Origin: an uncultured Acidimicrobiales bacterium
GTDB lineage: Bacteria; Actinomycetota; Acidimicrobiia; Acidimicrobiales; Aldehydirespiratoraceae
Assembly: GCA_958296055.1 (NCBI GenBank)
Contig: CATQHS010000001.1
Span: forward strand, 2,142,277 to 2,206,276
Direction: 5' to 3'
DNA: 64,000 nucleotides
Positions 22,904-31,799 of the stretch are shown here, piece after piece. Positions within the stretch are counted from its first letter, which is position 1, and every line of letters starts with the position of its first letter. A model generated the notes under the pieces. The model was given only the letters and a program-made list of their open reading frames with translations, did not search any database and was not told the origin of the DNA. Both the position numbers and the translations under genes were made by a program.

Positions 22904-23007
22904 CAACGTTGCTGCCCCTGCTGATTCTCCCGATCCGGTTGGAACCGGGCCCGGCCCGCCGCTGCGGCGTCCCAGTCTGCAACCGGCCCGCCGGTAGGGT
23001 GGCGCCG

Positions 23008-25335
23008 ATGCCGGAATCGACGACGCGAACCATCCCGGAATCGCCGCCGCCCGTGCCGATCCTCGAACCGATCTCCAATCCGCCGCTGGCATCCTCCCTG
23101 CTGGAGGGCCTGAACCCGCCCCAGCGAGACGCCGTTACCCATGTCGGCGGCCCTCTGCTGGTGGTGGCCGGGGCTGGCTCGGGCAAGACCCGGGTGCTGA
23201 CCCACCGCATCGCCCATCTCATCGACGGCCACGGCCTGTCCCCCTTCGACATCCTGGCCATCACCTTCACCAACAAGGCGGCCACCGAGATGAGGGAGCG
23301 GGTGGGCCGCCTGGTCGGGCCGGTGGCCGAGCGCATGTGGGTGTCGACGTTCCACAGCGCCTGCGTGCGGATGCTGCGCCGCGACGCCGACCGGCTCGGG
23401 TTCCCGTCCCGGTTCTCGATCTACGACCAAGCCGACTCGGTCCGGCTCTGCAACTACGTGATCCGCGACCTGGACCTCGATCACCGCCGGTTCCCGCCCC
23501 GCTCGGTCCACGCCGTCATCTCCGCGGCCAAGAACGACGGCGCCGACCCGGCCGGCTACGCCGAGCGGGCGGCCAACGTCTTCGAGCGGCGCATCGCCGG
23601 GGTGTTCGAGGAGTACCAGCGGCGCCTGGCCGCGGCGGGGGCCATGGACTTCGACGACCTGCTCGGCCACACCGTGGCCCTGCTGCGCACCCATCCCGAC
23701 GTGCTCGCAAGCTGGCGGGAGCGGTTCGCCCAGATCCTGGTGGACGAGTACCAGGACACCAACCGGGTCCAGAACGACCTGGTGATCCTGCTGTCCGCCG
23801 AGCACCGGCAGGTGACCGTGGTCGGTGACGCCGACCAGTCCATATACGCCTTCCGGGGAGCCGACCGGCGCAACATCTTGGAGTTCGAGGCCGCCTTTCC
23901 CGACGCCACCGTGGTGTACCTGGAGCAGAACTACCGCAGCACCCAGACCATCCTCGACGCCGCCAACGCCGTCATCTCCCAAAACGCGGGCCGGCTGCCC
24001 AAGGACCTGTGGACCGACATGGGCTCGGGGGTGCGGATCGTCAGCTACCACGCCGACGACGAGATCGACGAGGCCCGCTACGTGGCCGACCGGCTCGAGC
24101 ACCTGCACCACGGCGATCAGATGCGCTGGGGCGACTTGGCCGTTTTCTACCGCACCAACGCCCAGTCCCGGCCGCTGGAGGAGCGCCTGGTGGACCGGGG
24201 CATCCCCTACCAGCTCGTGGGCGGCGTCCGGTTCTACGACCGCCGGGAGGTCAAGGACGCCGTCGCCTACCTGAAGGCGGTGGCCTACCCGGCCGACGAG
24301 GTGAGCGTCCGGCGGGTCCTGAACACGCCCAAGCGGGGGGTGGGCGACTCCTCGGTGGCCAAGATCGACGCCTTCGCCGCCGCCGAGGGGATCACCTTCA
24401 CCGAGGGGCTGCGCCGCTGCGCCGAGGCCGGGGTGTCGGGGCGGGCCGCGGCCGGCATCGACGCCTTCCTGGGGTTGATCGACGAGGTGACGGCCCTGGA
24501 AGCAGGTCCGGCCCGCATCCTCTCGGAGGTCCTGGACCGGTCGGGGTACCGGGCCGAGCTGGAGGCTCAGGACACCATCGAGTCCGAGGGCCGCCTGGAG
24601 AACCTGGACGAACTCATCGGGGTGGCTCAGGAGTTCGACACCGTCGACGAGCTGATCGAGCGGTCGGCCCTGGTGGCTGACACCGACTCCCTGGCCGACG
24701 ACGACTCCAAGGTCACGCTGATGACCCTGCACTCGGCCAAGGGCCTGGAGTACCCGGCCGTGTTCCTGATGGGCATGGAGGACGGGGTGTTCCCCCACAT
24801 CCGGGCCCTGGGCGAGCCCGCCGAGCTGGAGGAGGAGCGCCGGCTGGCCTACGTGGGCATCACCCGGGCCATGCGGCGCCTGACCCTCACCCACGCCTGG
24901 AGCCGGATGCTGCACGGGCACCGGCAGTACAACCCGCCCAGCCGGTTCCTCAAGGAGATCCCCGTCGAGCTGGTGGAGGAGACGGGCGACGGCCTAGCCG
25001 ACCGGTCCTACCGCCGCCGTCGCCGAGCCGAGCCGGACGCCAGCCGCCCGATGGACGGGGGCCGCCGCCCCCTCGACGCCGACCGGGTGGCGGCCAACCG
25101 GGAGCGGATCGTGGACGGCGCGGTGGCCGCCGCCCGCCGCCCCGCCCCCCCGAGCCCCTCAGGCGCCGACCGGCTCGGCCTGAAGATCGGCGACGACGTG
25201 CGCCACTCCCAGTGGGGCGAGGGCGTGATCACCGACATCGAAGGCGCCGGCGACGAGGCCCAGGCCTCGGTGAACTTCCCGTCGGTGGGCGAGAAGCGCC
25301 TGCTGCTGTCCTGGGCCCCCTTGGAGAAGCTCTAG
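23008..25335 (+). CDS. pcrA: ATP-dependent DNA helicase PcrA/UvrD
   Basis: SF1A 3'-5' helicase for nucleotide-excision repair and clearing of transcription-replication conflicts, 775 aa. Walker A is AGAGSGKTRVLTHR, motif Ia TFTNKAATEM, motif II ILVDEYQDTNRVQ, motif III VVGDADQSIYAFRGA, motif IV QNYRSTQTILDAAN, and VTLMTLHSAKGLEYP is motif V. The C-terminal GDDVRHSQWGEGVI segment is the Tudor-like RNA-polymerase-interaction domain of PcrA/UvrD1. The ATG at 23008 lies 7 nt after TAGGGT, so the message is probably leaderless. Frames extending back to 22909 are unlikely starts. Confidence 0.96.
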   Translation: MPESTTRTIPESPPPVPILEPISNPPLASSLLEGLNPPQRDAVTHVGGPLLVVAGAGSGKTRVLTHRIAHLIDGHGLSPFDILAITFTNKAATEMRERVGRLVGPVAERMWVSTFHSACVRMLRRDADRLGFPSRFSIYDQADSVRLCNYVIRDLDLDHRRFPPRSVHAVISAAKNDGADPAGYAERAANVFERRIAGVFEEYQRRLAAAGAMDFDDLLGHTVALLRTHPDVLASWRERFAQILVDEYQDTNRVQNDLVILLSAEHRQVTVVGDADQSIYAFRGADRRNILEFEAAFPDATVVYLEQNYRSTQTILDAANAVISQNAGRLPKDLWTDMGSGVRIVSYHADDEIDEARYVADRLEHLHHGDQMRWGDLAVFYRTNAQSRPLEERLVDRGIPYQLVGGVRFYDRREVKDAVAYLKAVAYPADEVSVRRVLNTPKRGVGDSSVAKIDAFAAAEGITFTEGLRRCAEAGVSGRAAAGIDAFLGLIDEVTALEAGPARILSEVLDRSGYRAELEAQDTIESEGRLENLDELIGVAQEFDTVDELIERSALVADTDSLADDDSKVTLMTLHSAKGLEYPAVFLMGMEDGVFPHIRALGEPAELEEERRLAYVGITRAMRRLTLTHAWSRMLHGHRQYNPPSRFLKEIPVELVEETGDGLADRSYRRRRRAEPDASRPMDGGRRPLDADRVAANRERIVDGAVAAARRPAPPSPSGADRLGLKIGDDVRHSQWGEGVITDIEGAGDEAQASVNFPSVGEKRLLLSWAPLEKL

Positions 25336-25398
25336 CCCGGCCCGGTCGGACTTGCGCCCAGACCGGCCAGCCAGTCGGTCAGCGCTCGGAAACCGCAG

Positions 25399-26112
25399 TC
25401 AGTCGCGGATGGCGATGCGGATGCGCTTGTTGGCCTTGCCCTTTGACTCGGTCTTGGTCACCTCGAAGCGGCCCACCTCGCCGGTGGACGGCACGTGGGT
25501 GCCGCCGTCGGCCTGCTTGTCGAGGCCCACGATGTCCACCACCCGGATCTCAGTGACCGACTCGGGGATGAGGTTGACCTTGGTGCGGATCAGGTCGTCG
25601 TCGGCCAGGGCCCGAGCCCGGGGCAGGAACGACACCTTGATGGGTCGGTCGGCGGCGATCTCGGCGTTGACCAGCTCGGTCACCCGCGGGGCGAACCCGT
25701 CGGGCAGCGGCCCGAACTCGAAGTCCATCCGGGCCGACAGGGGCTCCATGTTGCCGCCGGTCACCGCTTTGCCCCATTCGTTCCAGATCACGCCGCAGAG
25801 GATGTGCAGCGCGGTGTGGGTGCGCATCAGCGCATGGCGCCGGTCCCAGTCGAGCGTGCCGGTAACCCCGGCCCCCACCTCGGGGGCGCCGCCGGAGACG
25901 GTGTGCCAAACCACGTCGTGGCCCCGAACGTCGGTGACGGCGGCCGACCCGCCGTCCCATTCCAGGGTGCCGGTGTCGTGGGGCTGCCCGCCCCCGGTGG
26001 CGTAGAAGGCGGTGGCGTCGAGCGCCACCCGGCCCTCGTCGTCCACCGCAATCACCGTGGCGTCGAACTCCCGCAACTGGGCGTCCCGCAGGTACAGACG
26101 GTCAGTGGTCAT
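25399..26112 (-). CDS. Alanyl-tRNA editing protein, AlaX type
   Basis: Stand-alone editing domain that hydrolyses mischarged alanyl-tRNA; 237 aa. ATAFYATGGGQPHDTG and the zinc-binding RTHTALHIL (HxxxH) are present. The second zinc motif reads DKQADGGTHV, with Asp where alanyl-tRNA synthetases carry Cys. I recall that variant from other stand-alone members, so it need not be inactivating. NMEPLSARMDF is also conserved. It converges on pcrA. Confidence 0.85.
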   Translation of the reverse strand: MTTDRLYLRDAQLREFDATVIAVDDEGRVALDATAFYATGGGQPHDTGTLEWDGGSAAVTDVRGHDVVWHTVSGGAPEVGAGVTGTLDWDRRHALMRTHTALHILCGVIWNEWGKAVTGGNMEPLSARMDFEFGPLPDGFAPRVTELVNAEIAADRPIKVSFLPRARALADDDLIRTKVNLIPESVTEIRVVDIVGLDKQADGGTHVPSTGEVGRFEVTKTESKGKANKRIRIAIRD

Positions 26113-26166
26113 CGGTGGCCTCCTCTCCTGCCCGGCCTCCCCATGGCCCGGCCTCCTCGCCGCCGC

Positions 26167-26916
26167 TCACAAGAGTGCCAGGGTAGGCGGAGGCGGCAGC
26201 CCCGGACAGTGGACCGGCCCGCAGATCCCACAGGCCTCAACCGACCACGGCGTCCGCTTCAGGCACTTCATCAGTTTCTTGTGGTTCGGCCAATCCGACG
26301 ATTCGGGGTGAAAGTGTCGTCCGACGACCAGCGGTCCCACCACTTGAGCGCCCGCTTCCTCGAGAACCCGGTATGCCCCGAAGATGGATCGTCCCGAGGT
26401 GAAGGTGTCATCGAAGAGCAGCACTCGCTGCCCGGCGATCGAACGGGCTGCAATGAAATGAGTAAGGTTGTCGGGCCTGGTCCGACACGCCAGCGGATTT
26501 TGCCAGCCCTTGAAGCGGCGGAGTTGGTTTACGATGGCGCGAAGCGCATCCCGATTACTTGTCGTGGAAGGAACGGTGGCTACTTGATTGAAAGGGCCGC
26601 CGAGACAGTCCAAATGGTGCCGGAGGAATAATTCCAACAAGGCAGCCAGACGCCGCGTGAAGAGTCTCCTCTCGTCGGCGTTGCCGTCCTTGTACCGGCG
26701 AAGATGGCGGTGAAGGAACTCGCCGTGGGCTGACATCGAGATCGCCAGGACCCGAACATCGCGTCGGTGTCGATGTTCTTCGCAGCTTCGACAATCCTCG
26801 AAGCCCTCCCTGACTCCGGTGCGGCATACAGAACAGACTCCGGGCTGAATCGCCGGGATCGGGATCAGCCCCGGTCTCAACAGTTCGAGGTAATACCGAG
26901 GATCTGGCCGGTTCAC
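26167..26916 (-). CDS. Phosphoribosyltransferase with N-terminal zinc ribbon (ComF-like), dprA-linked
   Basis: The 249-aa protein has a cysteine cluster (CSVC, then CRSC, residues 28-46) and a PRTase core with the PRPP-binding motif VLLFDDTFTSGRSIFGA near residue 168. C-terminal extra cysteines (CGICGPVHC) may bind a second metal. It resembles ComF but is longer and has a divergent middle. The GTG at 26916 lies 12 nt after the dprA stop, so the two are cotranscribed. Alternatives are a DNA-uptake factor or, from the pairing, a defence-associated PRTase. Confidence 0.75.
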   Translation of the reverse strand: MNRPDPRYYLELLRPGLIPIPAIQPGVCSVCRTGVREGFEDCRSCEEHRHRRDVRVLAISMSAHGEFLHRHLRRYKDGNADERRLFTRRLAALLELFLRHHLDCLGGPFNQVATVPSTTSNRDALRAIVNQLRRFKGWQNPLACRTRPDNLTHFIAARSIAGQRVLLFDDTFTSGRSIFGAYRVLEEAGAQVVGPLVVGRHFHPESSDWPNHKKLMKCLKRTPWSVEACGICGPVHCPGLPPPPTLALL

Positions 26917-26928
26917 GGGAGGAAACTG

Positions 26929-27882
26929 TCAGAAGAGGGCGTCGCTCGTTAAGTCGAATTCGAGACCGGCTACGGCCATGATGGTGCTGGCATCGGTGGC
27001 GGTGGTCACTAGGCCGTTCTCTTCGGCCAAGGCCGCCGCCCAGGGTTGATCGGTCACCAGGGACTCGACCAGGAAGACCCGCTTGCCGTGGGCGATGGCC
27101 GCTTCGGCCTGGTGCCTGGCGCCCGACGACTCGCTGGCCTCCACCACGATGGTCCCCAGCGACAATCCCGAGGAGGTGATGTTGCGGGCCGGGAAGGCCC
27201 ACCGCCCGGTTGTGACGCCGGGCAAGAACTGGGACACGCACGCCCCCCGGTTCTTGACGGCCCGGGCCAGCTCCCGGTTCTCCCGCGGGTATACGTGGTC
27301 GATGGTGGTGCCGTACACGGCGATGGTGCGCCCGCCGGCGTTGAGGGCGGCCGCGTGGGCGGCGGCGTCTATCCCCCGGGCCAGCCCGGAGACGATGGTC
27401 ACCCCCCGGTTCGCCAGCTCGCCGGCCAGGTGCCCGGCCAGAGCGAGGCCGTCTTCCGTGGCGTCGCGGGTACCGACCACCGAGACGGAACGGCGGTCGG
27501 CTTCGGTCAGCTCGCCCTGCACGAACAGCAATGGCGGACGATCGTGGGTGAGGGCCAGGTTGGTGGGGTAGACCTCGTCGAAGCAGGCCAGAACCGAGAC
27601 CCCTTGACCGGCCAGGCGCTCCAGTTCCCTTCGCCAGTGCTCGACGCGGTCAGCCCGGCGGCTGGCTTCCCTCAATCCATCCAGGAGCCATTTCCGGTCC
27701 TCGGGCTCCATCAGGGTGCCGTCGGGGTCCAGAGCGATCTCGTCGAGCGCCCAAGCGAACCGCCGGGCCGAATACCCGTTCATGGACCGGGCCAGCACTT
27801 CGCCTACGGCTAGCAGCAGGGCCCGGTCGCAGAGCAGGCGCTCGGGCCCGAAACCGCCCACTGATGCCGAGTCCTCCACCAT
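26929..27882 (-). CDS. dprA: DprA/SMF-family protein
   Basis: Rossmann-fold DNA-processing protein, 317 aa. SVSVVGTRDATEDGLALAGHLA, IVSGLARGIDAAAHAAAL, GRTIAVYGTTIDHVYPRENREL, FLPGVTTGRWAFPARNITSSGL and VVEASESSGARHQAEAA match the SMF core. The N terminus is not the usual SAM-like domain and the C-terminal winged helix looks missing or divergent. Canonical DprA loads RecA on incoming ssDNA. It is not in the usual rnhB/topA neighbourhood but in a two-gene operon with a PRTase. TAGGGT lies 7 nt before the ATG, suggesting a leaderless message. Confidence 0.85.
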   Translation of the reverse strand: MVEDSASVGGFGPERLLCDRALLLAVGEVLARSMNGYSARRFAWALDEIALDPDGTLMEPEDRKWLLDGLREASRRADRVEHWRRELERLAGQGVSVLACFDEVYPTNLALTHDRPPLLFVQGELTEADRRSVSVVGTRDATEDGLALAGHLAGELANRGVTIVSGLARGIDAAAHAAALNAGGRTIAVYGTTIDHVYPRENRELARAVKNRGACVSQFLPGVTTGRWAFPARNITSSGLSLGTIVVEASESSGARHQAEAAIAHGKRVFLVESLVTDQPWAAALAEENGLVTTATDASTIMAVAGLEFDLTSDALF

Positions 27883-27978
27883 GGCCCCGACCCTAGATCA
27901 CGGCTGTGACAGTCCCCGGCCAATCCCAGCAGGTAACCCCGAGGGACGAATGCCCCGAGATCCCGTCAATCCGACGCC

Positions 27979-28935
27979 TCACCCCGGCTCGGGGCGGCCC
28001 ATCTGGGCGCGGACCGTCTCGGTCGGCGGGTTGGTGAGGGTGCGCCGCTGCCAGTTGGCGCCGTCCACCACCAGGGTGCAGCCGGTGATGAACCGCCCGT
28101 AGGGGGAGGCCAGGAAGGTGGCGGCCCAGCCCAGCTCCCGGGGATGCCCCACCCGCAGCGCGGGCTGGCGGGCGTCCAGTTCCTGGCTGCGGCTCAGATT
28201 GGCGGCGATGGCTTCGGGCATGTCCTCGTGGGGCATCAGCCCCGGCACTAGGCAGTTGACGCCGATGCCGTAGGGCCCCCACTCCACCGCCAGGGTCTCG
28301 GTCAGGCTCTTCACCCCCGCCTTGGCCGCGGCTGAGTGGGCGAAGCCGGGCCCGCCGGTCCAGGCGTAGCTCGCCCCGATGTTGACGATCGACCCCGCCG
28401 TGCCCGCGGCCAGGTGCCGCCGGGCGAACTCCCGGCAGCAGAAGAACGTGCCGTTGAGGGTGATGTCCACCACCGCCCTCCACCCGTTCGGCGACAGCTC
28501 GTCGGCCGGGACCGGGAAGTTGGCGGCCGCGTTGTTTACCAGCACGGCGGGCGGCCCCGGTCCGAACCGCTCGCCGGCCGCGTCGAACAGAGCCTCGATC
28601 TGCTCGGGGTCTCGGATGTCGCAGGCGACGGCCAACACCTCGGCCCCCAGCTCGGCCATGGCCGATGCGCCCGCGGCCAGGTGCTCGGCCCGGCGGGAGG
28701 CGATCACCATCGCCGCTCCCAGCCGGGCGAACTCGGCGGCGACGGCCTTGCCCAGCCCCGTGCCCCCGCCGGTCACCAGCACCGTCTGGCCGGCGAAGGC
28801 CCCCGGCTTCAGTGCCGTCTCGCCCTCCGCCGGCGGCCCGGGGATGCCGACCGCCGCGGCACTCCCCGCAGCCCCCGCCTCTCGGCCCGTCTCGGACTTC
28901 GCCACAGGACCCCTCTGGCCCTCTTCGCCGCTCAC
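27979..28935 (-). CDS. Short-chain dehydrogenase/reductase (2,4-dienoyl-CoA reductase-like)
   Basis: NAD(P)-dependent SDR, 318 aa. The cofactor motif is TVLVTGGGTGLGKAVAAEFA, then LVNNAAANF. The catalytic region reads GSIVNIGASYAWTGGPGFAHSAAAKAG, in which the usual YxxxK tyrosine is replaced (H.AAK), as in 2,4-dienoyl-CoA reductase-like members. A 45-residue low-complexity N terminus precedes the fold. The GTG at 28935 sits 1 nt from the enoyl-CoA hydratase stop, so both are cotranscribed and may act in fatty-acid oxidation. Confidence 0.8.
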   Translation of the reverse strand: MSGEEGQRGPVAKSETGREAGAAGSAAAVGIPGPPAEGETALKPGAFAGQTVLVTGGGTGLGKAVAAEFARLGAAMVIASRRAEHLAAGASAMAELGAEVLAVACDIRDPEQIEALFDAAGERFGPGPPAVLVNNAAANFPVPADELSPNGWRAVVDITLNGTFFCCREFARRHLAAGTAGSIVNIGASYAWTGGPGFAHSAAAKAGVKSLTETLAVEWGPYGIGVNCLVPGLMPHEDMPEAIAANLSRSQELDARQPALRVGHPRELGWAATFLASPYGRFITGCTLVVDGANWQRRTLTNPPTETVRAQMGRPEPG

Positions 28936-28936
28936 C

Positions 28937-29716
28937 TCACGACCCCCGGTAGTCGGGCTGGCGCCCCTCGGCCCGGGCCGCCCGCATCTCGGCGAAGTCG
29001 TCGGACCGGTTCAAAAACGTCTGGTAGAAGAGCTCGTCCTCCATTGACGCCCGCACCGCGGGCCGGCTCAGATGCGAGATCACCCGGCGGGCCAGCTTCA
29101 CCGTCACCATCGGCGCTTCGGCGACGGCCTCGGCCATCTGCCGCACCACGCCGTCGAGTTCGTCGAGGGGCACGATCCGAGAGATGATCCCGTGGCCGAG
29201 CGCCTCGTCGGCCCCCATGGTCCGGCCGGTGAGCACCATGTCGGCTACCACCCCCGGCCCGCACATCCCGTGGAGCACGCTCACGCCGCCGGTGTCGGGG
29301 ATCACCCCGTAGCCCACTTCGGGCAGCCGGAACCGGGTGTCGGACGCGCCCACCCGCACGTCGCACATCAAGGCCCGCTGGAACGACCCGCCCATCACCC
29401 AGCCCTTGAGGGCCACGATGACCGGGGCCTCGATCTCCCAGAGCTGCTGGATGCCCCGATGGCCTCTGGTCATCAGCTCGTGGTGGGTGAGCCCGGACCG
29501 GTTCTGCCCGATCGAGCCCACATCTCGCCCCGAGGACCACGACTTGCCCTCGCCCCGCCAGATCACCGCCCGGACCCCCGAAGCGGCCCTCAGCTCGGCT
29601 AAGGCGGCGAAGAGCTGCCCGTCCATGTCGTCGTCGAAGGCGTTGTGCTTGTCGGGGTTGTCGTTGGTGATGGTGGCGATGGGTCCGTCGATGTCGAGAT
29701 GGACCTGTCCGGCCAT
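28937..29716 (-). CDS. Enoyl-CoA hydratase/isomerase family protein
   Basis: Crotonase fold, 259 aa. ITNDNPDKHNAFDDDMDGQL, AVIWRGEGKSWSSGRDVGSI (oxyanion-hole region), VIVALKGWVMGGSFQRALMCDVRV and PEVGYGVIPDTGG are family signatures. The ATG at 29716 is preceded by AAAGGAG at good spacing; the longer frame to 29749 lacks this. It is first in a two-gene unit with the SDR downstream. Exact substrate not determinable. Confidence 0.85.
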   Translation of the reverse strand: MAGQVHLDIDGPIATITNDNPDKHNAFDDDMDGQLFAALAELRAASGVRAVIWRGEGKSWSSGRDVGSIGQNRSGLTHHELMTRGHRGIQQLWEIEAPVIVALKGWVMGGSFQRALMCDVRVGASDTRFRLPEVGYGVIPDTGGVSVLHGMCGPGVVADMVLTGRTMGADEALGHGIISRIVPLDELDGVVRQMAEAVAEAPMVTVKLARRVISHLSRPAVRASMEDELFYQTFLNRSDDFAEMRAARAEGRQPDYRGS

Positions 29717-29781
29717 GTCGGGCTCCTTTGCTGTCGAAAGCGGCCTCACGCAGAGAGGTTTACGTCGAGGGTGGTTTACGT

Positions 29782-30387
29782 TTAGGGTTGTCCTTCCGTC
29801 GGGCGGGGGGCGTTGATGTCCACCCGGACGTCGCCGTCTGCGACCGTGACCGGGAAGTGAACCAGGCCGGTGCCTCTGGAGTCGACGACATCGTCGGGGT
29901 CACAGGAGCTGACGAAGTGCCCGTCGCCGTCTTCGTCGGTGCCCTCGAAGCGCCCGTCGCCGTCCTCGTCGCCGCCTTCGACGGCGCGGCCGCCGTCGTC
30001 CTCGCCGGCGGCCCCGGCCCCAGCCCCGGAGTCCGCCCCGGGGCCGGGCCGCCACTCGAAGAAGCAGCGGCGGTCCTGACCGGTTCGGCGGGCCTCGAAG
30101 GCCAGCCAGCCCGAGTCCGGATCGGTCCCGAGGTGCTGGAGGATGATGTCGCGGCTCCCGCCGGCCACGTCGGGGAACAGCACCGGACCCCCCTCGGCGA
30201 TCTCGGCGCTGATCCGGGCCGCGTCCAGGTCGCGGAAGTCCCGGTCGCCGAGCCGCACCTCAACCTGCCTGGACGGCCCGGCCAGCCACACCACCGCCGC
30301 CACCAGCACCAGCCCGGCCGCCACCCCGGCCGCGCCCATGACAAAGGCCCGGCGGGCGTTGAACTGCGATCTGCGGGCTATGGGCAC
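29782..30387 (-). CDS. Membrane-anchored protein with Asp-rich repeats, possible degenerate Rieske fold
   Basis: Function unknown; 201 aa. One N-terminal membrane segment (GAAGVAAGLVLVAAVVWLAG) places the rest outside the membrane. Residues around 105-165 carry an acidic Gly/Asp-rich stretch (DEDGDGRFEGTDEDGDGHF) like calcium-binding thrombospondin-type repeats. The pattern CFFEW...F..SCDPDDVVDSRG...VHFPVTVADGDVRVDI resembles the end of Rieske proteins (QcrA-like) with the CxH ligand pairs missing. That resemblance is my inference from spacing only. GTG start; it is divergent from sucC. Confidence 0.55.
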   Translation of the reverse strand: MPIARRSQFNARRAFVMGAAGVAAGLVLVAAVVWLAGPSRQVEVRLGDRDFRDLDAARISAEIAEGGPVLFPDVAGGSRDIILQHLGTDPDSGWLAFEARRTGQDRRCFFEWRPGPGADSGAGAGAAGEDDGGRAVEGGDEDGDGRFEGTDEDGDGHFVSSCDPDDVVDSRGTGLVHFPVTVADGDVRVDINAPRPTEGQP

Positions 30388-30512
30388 GATTACTTCCGAC
30401 GACGGCGATTACTCCTAGTATCGCCCGAGCCTGAGGCGACGGCCCCGATCCGCTGCCCCCGGCCCCAGTCCCGCCAAAATCCGTCCCGCCAATATCCGAA
30501 CCGGAGGGCCTC

Positions 30513-31799
30513 TTGGATCTCTTCGAGCATCAGGGCAAAGAGCTCCTAGCCGACTACGGGCTGCCGGTGCCCCCCGGCGCGGTCGCCCTCTCCGTCGATG
30601 AGGCAGTGGAAGCGGCCCGCCGCCTGTGCCCCCCGGTGGCGGTCAAGGCCCAAGTCCACACCGGGGGCCGGGGCAAGGCCGGCGGGGTGAAGCTGGCCGC
30701 CGACCTCGACGAGGTGAGAACCCACGCCAAAGCCATCCTCGGCCTCGACATCTCCGGCCACACCGTGGGGCGGCTGCTGATCGAGAAGGCGTCCGACATC
30801 GCCGAGGAGTACTACGCCAGCTTCACCCTGGACCGCTCGGCCCGCCGCCACCTGGGCATGCTGTCGGCCCAGGGCGGAGTCGAGATAGAGGCGGTGGCCG
30901 AAGCCGACCCCGATGCCATCGCCCGGATCTGGATCGACCCGGTCGAGGGCCTCGCCGAGCCCGCCTGCCGGGCCTGGGTCGAAGCCGCCGCCCTCCCCGC
31001 CGAGATCGCCCCCGCCGCCGCCGAGGTCCTGTCCCAGCTCTACCGGGCCTATGCCGACGCCGACGCCGACCTGATCGAGGTCAACCCGCTGATCCGCACC
31101 GCCGACGGCCGGATCGCCGTGCTCGACGCCAAGGTCACCCTCGACGCCAACAGCGCCTACCGCCACCCCGGCTACGCCGCCTACGACGACACCCAGCCCC
31201 GCGACGAGCGGGAGCGAGCCGCCCGGGCCAGGGGCCTCCAGTACGTCGGGCTGGACGGATCGGTCGGCGTCATCGCCAACGGCGCCGGCCTGGCCATGAG
31301 CACCGTCGACGTGGTCAACCAGGTGGGCGGCCGCCCCGCCAACTTCCTCGACATCGGGGGCGGCGCCAACGCCTCGGTCATGGCCGCCGCTCTGGAGGTG
31401 ATCAACAACGACCCGGCCGTGCGCTCCATCCTGGTCAACATCTTCGGCGGCATCACCCGGGGCGAAGAGGTGGCCAACGGCATCCTCGAGGCCCTCCAGC
31501 GGGTGACGATCGAGGCCCCCATCGTGATCCGCCTCGACGGCACCAACGCGGCCGAGGGCCGGACTCTGCTCGAGCCTCGCCTCGACCACCGGCTGATGAT
31601 GGAGCCGACCATGCTCGACGCCGCCCGCCGGGCCGTGGAACTGGCCGACGGAGCCAGCCCGCCCGTGCCCGCCGAGTCCGCCACGCCGCCCGAGTCCGCC
31701 GCGCCCGCCAGCCAGCCCGAGTCAGCCATGCCGCCCGAGCCCGCCATGCCGCCCGAGTCCGCCGCGCCTGCCCCCAGCGAACCCGGAGGACCCTGGTGA
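30513..31799 (+). CDS. sucC: Succinyl-CoA synthetase, beta subunit (ADP/GDP-forming)
   Basis: ATP-grasp subunit of the TCA-cycle enzyme. DLFEHQGKELLADYGLPVP, VKAQVHTGGRGKAGGVKLA, EVNPLI, NGAGLAMSTVD and VNIFGGITRGEEVA are diagnostic. TTG start at 30513 with GGAGGG upstream. At 428 aa it is about 40 residues longer than usual, because the C terminus has a Pro/Glu/Ser/Ala repeat tail (PESA units) from about residue 385. The stop overlaps the sucD GTG. Confidence 0.96.
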   Translation: MDLFEHQGKELLADYGLPVPPGAVALSVDEAVEAARRLCPPVAVKAQVHTGGRGKAGGVKLAADLDEVRTHAKAILGLDISGHTVGRLLIEKASDIAEEYYASFTLDRSARRHLGMLSAQGGVEIEAVAEADPDAIARIWIDPVEGLAEPACRAWVEAAALPAEIAPAAAEVLSQLYRAYADADADLIEVNPLIRTADGRIAVLDAKVTLDANSAYRHPGYAAYDDTQPRDERERAARARGLQYVGLDGSVGVIANGAGLAMSTVDVVNQVGGRPANFLDIGGGANASVMAAALEVINNDPAVRSILVNIFGGITRGEEVANGILEALQRVTIEAPIVIRLDGTNAAEGRTLLEPRLDHRLMMEPTMLDAARRAVELADGASPPVPAESATPPESAAPASQPESAMPPEPAMPPESAAPAPSEPGGPW

